This document shows positions 5,672-7,333 of a DNA stretch of 7,333 nucleotides, one piece after another. A program made the translations under genes and the position numbers. The notes under the pieces were generated by a model that was not told where the DNA came from, searched no databases, and worked only from the letters and a program-made list of their open reading frames with translations. Location of the stretch: the NCBI GenBank assembly GCA_902509805.1, contig CABWZL010000021.1:1-7333 (forward strand). The letters run 5' to 3'. This DNA is from an uncultured Bacteroidota bacterium (GTDB lineage: Bacteria > Bacteroidota > Bacteroidia > Flavobacteriales > Flavobacteriaceae). Every line of letters starts with the position of its first letter. Position 1 is the stretch's first letter.

Positions 5672-7333
5672 ATGAAAGAATTAAAGAGATTAAATAAATT
5701 CTTACTTAAATACAAAGGAAAACTTTTACTAGGCCTTGTTATAACTATAGCATCTAGAGTTTTCTCTTTAGTGACACCAAGGCTTGTTGGTAACTCTATG
5801 ACTACTATTGAAAATTATTTAAACCTTGAGTCTATTTCACCAGATGAATTGAAAGAAATTCTTTTAATGAATATTGTCTTTATAATTGGAGCATCTTTGA
5901 TCTCTGGATTTTTCACTTTTTTAATGAGACAAACAATAATTAATGTTTCAAGATATATTGAGTTTGATGTTAAGAATGAAATTTTTTCTCATTACCAATC
6001 ACTAGATCAAGTTTTTTACAAAAAAAATAGAACTGGAGATCTAATGAATAGAATTAGTGAGGATGTAAGTAAAGTAAGAATGTACTATGGTCCAGTTTTA
6101 ATGTATGGTACTAATGCTGTAGTTTTGTTCATAGTAATAATATCTTATATGTTTAGCGTAGCTCCTAAACTTACAATATACAGTCTAATTCCTCTACCTA
6201 TACTGTCGATTTTTATCTATAAAATAAGTGATTTAATAAATAAGAAAAGTACAAAAGTTCAAGAGAGTCTATCTGATTTATCTACATATTCACAAGAAAG
6301 TTTTAGTGGAATATCAGTATTAAAATCATTTAATATTCAAGATCTTATTTTTGGAAAATTTGATAAATATGCATTTGAAAGTTTTAAGAACAACCTTAGT
6401 CTTGCAAAAATTCAGGCATGGTTTTTTCCTATCATTTTATTCTTAATTGGCTTAAGTAATTTAATTGTAATTTATATAGGTGGTAAAGAGTTTATTGATG
6501 GTAATATAGAAATCGGTGTAATTGCTGAATTCATAATATATGTGAATATGTTAACATGGCCCGTAACTCTAGTAGGATGGGTAACATCAATAGTAAAACA
6601 AGCGGAAGCATCTCAAAAAAGGATAAATGAATTTCTGGATTCAAAAACAAAATTAAAAAATGGAGATTTAACAATTTCAAAAAATGACTCAAAAAGCATC
6701 GTTTTTAAGAATGTATCTTTTAAATATGATCAAACTGGTATAGAAATTTTTAAGTCTTTTGATATAAAAATTGAAGAAGGAAAAACTTTTGGGATTGTTG
6801 GAAAAATTGGTTCAGGAAAAACTTCAATTTTAGATTTAATTTGCCGTATTTACGATCCATCTAGCGGAGATATTTTTATTGGAGATAAGAATTTAAAGTC
6901 TTTAAAGTTAAGTGAATTAAGAAATCTAATCAGTTATGTTCCGCAGAATAACTTTTTGTTTTCAGAAAGTATTCAAAAAAATATTGAATTTGGAAATCCA
7001 GAAGCCACCAAAGAACAAGTTAAAAAAGCTGCTGTTTTATCTGAAATAGATTCTGAAATATTAAAGTTTGATAAGGGATATGAAACAATCCTAGGAGAAA
7101 GAGGAGTTACTTTATCTGGGGGTCAAGTCCAGAGACTTTCAATAGCAAGATCTTTTGTTAAAGATTCTGAAATATATTTATTTGATGATTGTTTTTCTTC
7201 ATTAGATTCTGACACTGAGGATAGAATCATCACAAATTTGAAAAATACTTTCAAGAATAAAACATTATTAATTGTAAGCCACAGAGTTTCTTGTGTTAAA
7301 CATGCAGACAACATAATTGTTCTTGAAAAAGGT
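5672..7333 (+). CDS. ABC exporter half-transporter (fused membrane and ATPase domains), 3' end missing
   Basis: Type IV (MsbA/MdlA-like) exporter subunit with an N-terminal six-helix membrane domain and a C-terminal nucleotide-binding domain; it exports an unknown lipid, peptide or drug after dimerising. The frame stays open from the ATG at 5672 to the window edge, 554 codons, with probably a few dozen residues missing. Hydrophobic segments lie near 18-37, 64-85, 143-162, 164-184, 251-271 and 282-302; a family coupling motif NRTGDLMNRISEDV spans 119-132. The ATPase part shows A-loop Tyr352, Walker A GKIGSGKT (377-384), Q-loop Gln425, a GERG X-loop (475-478), signature LSGGQVQR (481-488), Walker B IYLFDD (501-506), D-loop SSLD (509-512) and switch His537. 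Residue 506 is Asp where the catalytic base is usually Glu. The start has no Shine-Dalgarno but begins well upstream of helix 1. It is divergent from nusB. The substrate cannot be inferred. Confidence 0.95.
   Translation, partial: MKELKRLNKFLLKYKGKLLLGLVITIASRVFSLVTPRLVGNSMTTIENYLNLESISPDELKEILLMNIVFIIGASLISGFFTFLMRQTIINVSRYIEFDVKNEIFSHYQSLDQVFYKKNRTGDLMNRISEDVSKVRMYYGPVLMYGTNAVVLFIVIISYMFSVAPKLTIYSLIPLPILSIFIYKISDLINKKSTKVQESLSDLSTYSQESFSGISVLKSFNIQDLIFGKFDKYAFESFKNNLSLAKIQAWFFPIILFLIGLSNLIVIYIGGKEFIDGNIEIGVIAEFIIYVNMLTWPVTLVGWVTSIVKQAEASQKRINEFLDSKTKLKNGDLTISKNDSKSIVFKNVSFKYDQTGIEIFKSFDIKIEEGKTFGIVGKIGSGKTSILDLICRIYDPSSGDIFIGDKNLKSLKLSELRNLISYVPQNNFLFSESIQKNIEFGNPEATKEQVKKAAVLSEIDSEILKFDKGYETILGERGVTLSGGQVQRLSIARSFVKDSEIYLFDDCFSSLDSDTEDRIITNLKNTFKNKTLLIVSHRVSCVKHADNIIVLEKG

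Noticed and set aside
1..7333. Defence system, mobile element, CRISPR or other novel accessory system
   Set aside because: Every gene is a recognisable housekeeping family, gaps are short, and no direct repeats, transposase, integrase, tRNA or attachment-site-like structure was seen.

Overview
The window looks like ordinary chromosomal DNA of a low-GC member of the Bacteroidota, probably a Flavobacteriales-like, possibly marine, bacterium. The evidence is the very AT-rich composition (roughly 30% G+C by eye), starts without Shine-Dalgarno sequences, TAnnTTTG-type promoter boxes, a long-form NusB of about 300 residues, and the neighbourhood nusB - DUF1573 lipoprotein - yajC next to a divergent ABC exporter, an arrangement I recall from Flavobacteriia. 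The assignment rests on recognition of families, not on a database search.

Layout. Positions 1-812 (+) hold the C-terminal three quarters of an M42-family aminopeptidase whose start lies before the window. It converges on, and overlaps by 4 bp, a minus-strand five-gene cluster read from 5585 down to 809: nusB, a DUF1573 lipoprotein, yajC, pyrD and a lipoprotein prolyl oligopeptidase. Junctions after nusB are 26 nt, 2 nt, a 1-nt stop/start overlap (TAATG) and 4 nt, so the cluster reads as one operon with probable translational coupling. An 86-bp divergent intergenic region (5586-5671) carries a TAnnTTTG box facing each way. To its right, 5672-7333 (+) is an ABC exporter half-transporter that runs off the window edge, with 554 codons visible.

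Functions. The genes are housekeeping: transcription elongation/antitermination (NusB), Sec accessory function (YajC), pyrimidine biosynthesis (PyrD), peptide breakdown (M42 cytoplasmic, prolyl oligopeptidase in the envelope) and export (ABC). There is no evident single pathway joining the operon members; the grouping is an expression unit rather than a biochemical module.

I found no mobile element, CRISPR, tRNA, rRNA, riboswitch or defence system, and no stretch over 300 bases without a gene. I do not think the window contains a previously undescribed system. The points most worth a second look are the Asp in place of the catalytic Glu in the ABC Walker B motif, the long N-terminal region of NusB, the repeated promoter-like boxes, an A10 tract in the oligopeptidase gene, and the stop-to-stop overlap of the convergent pair.
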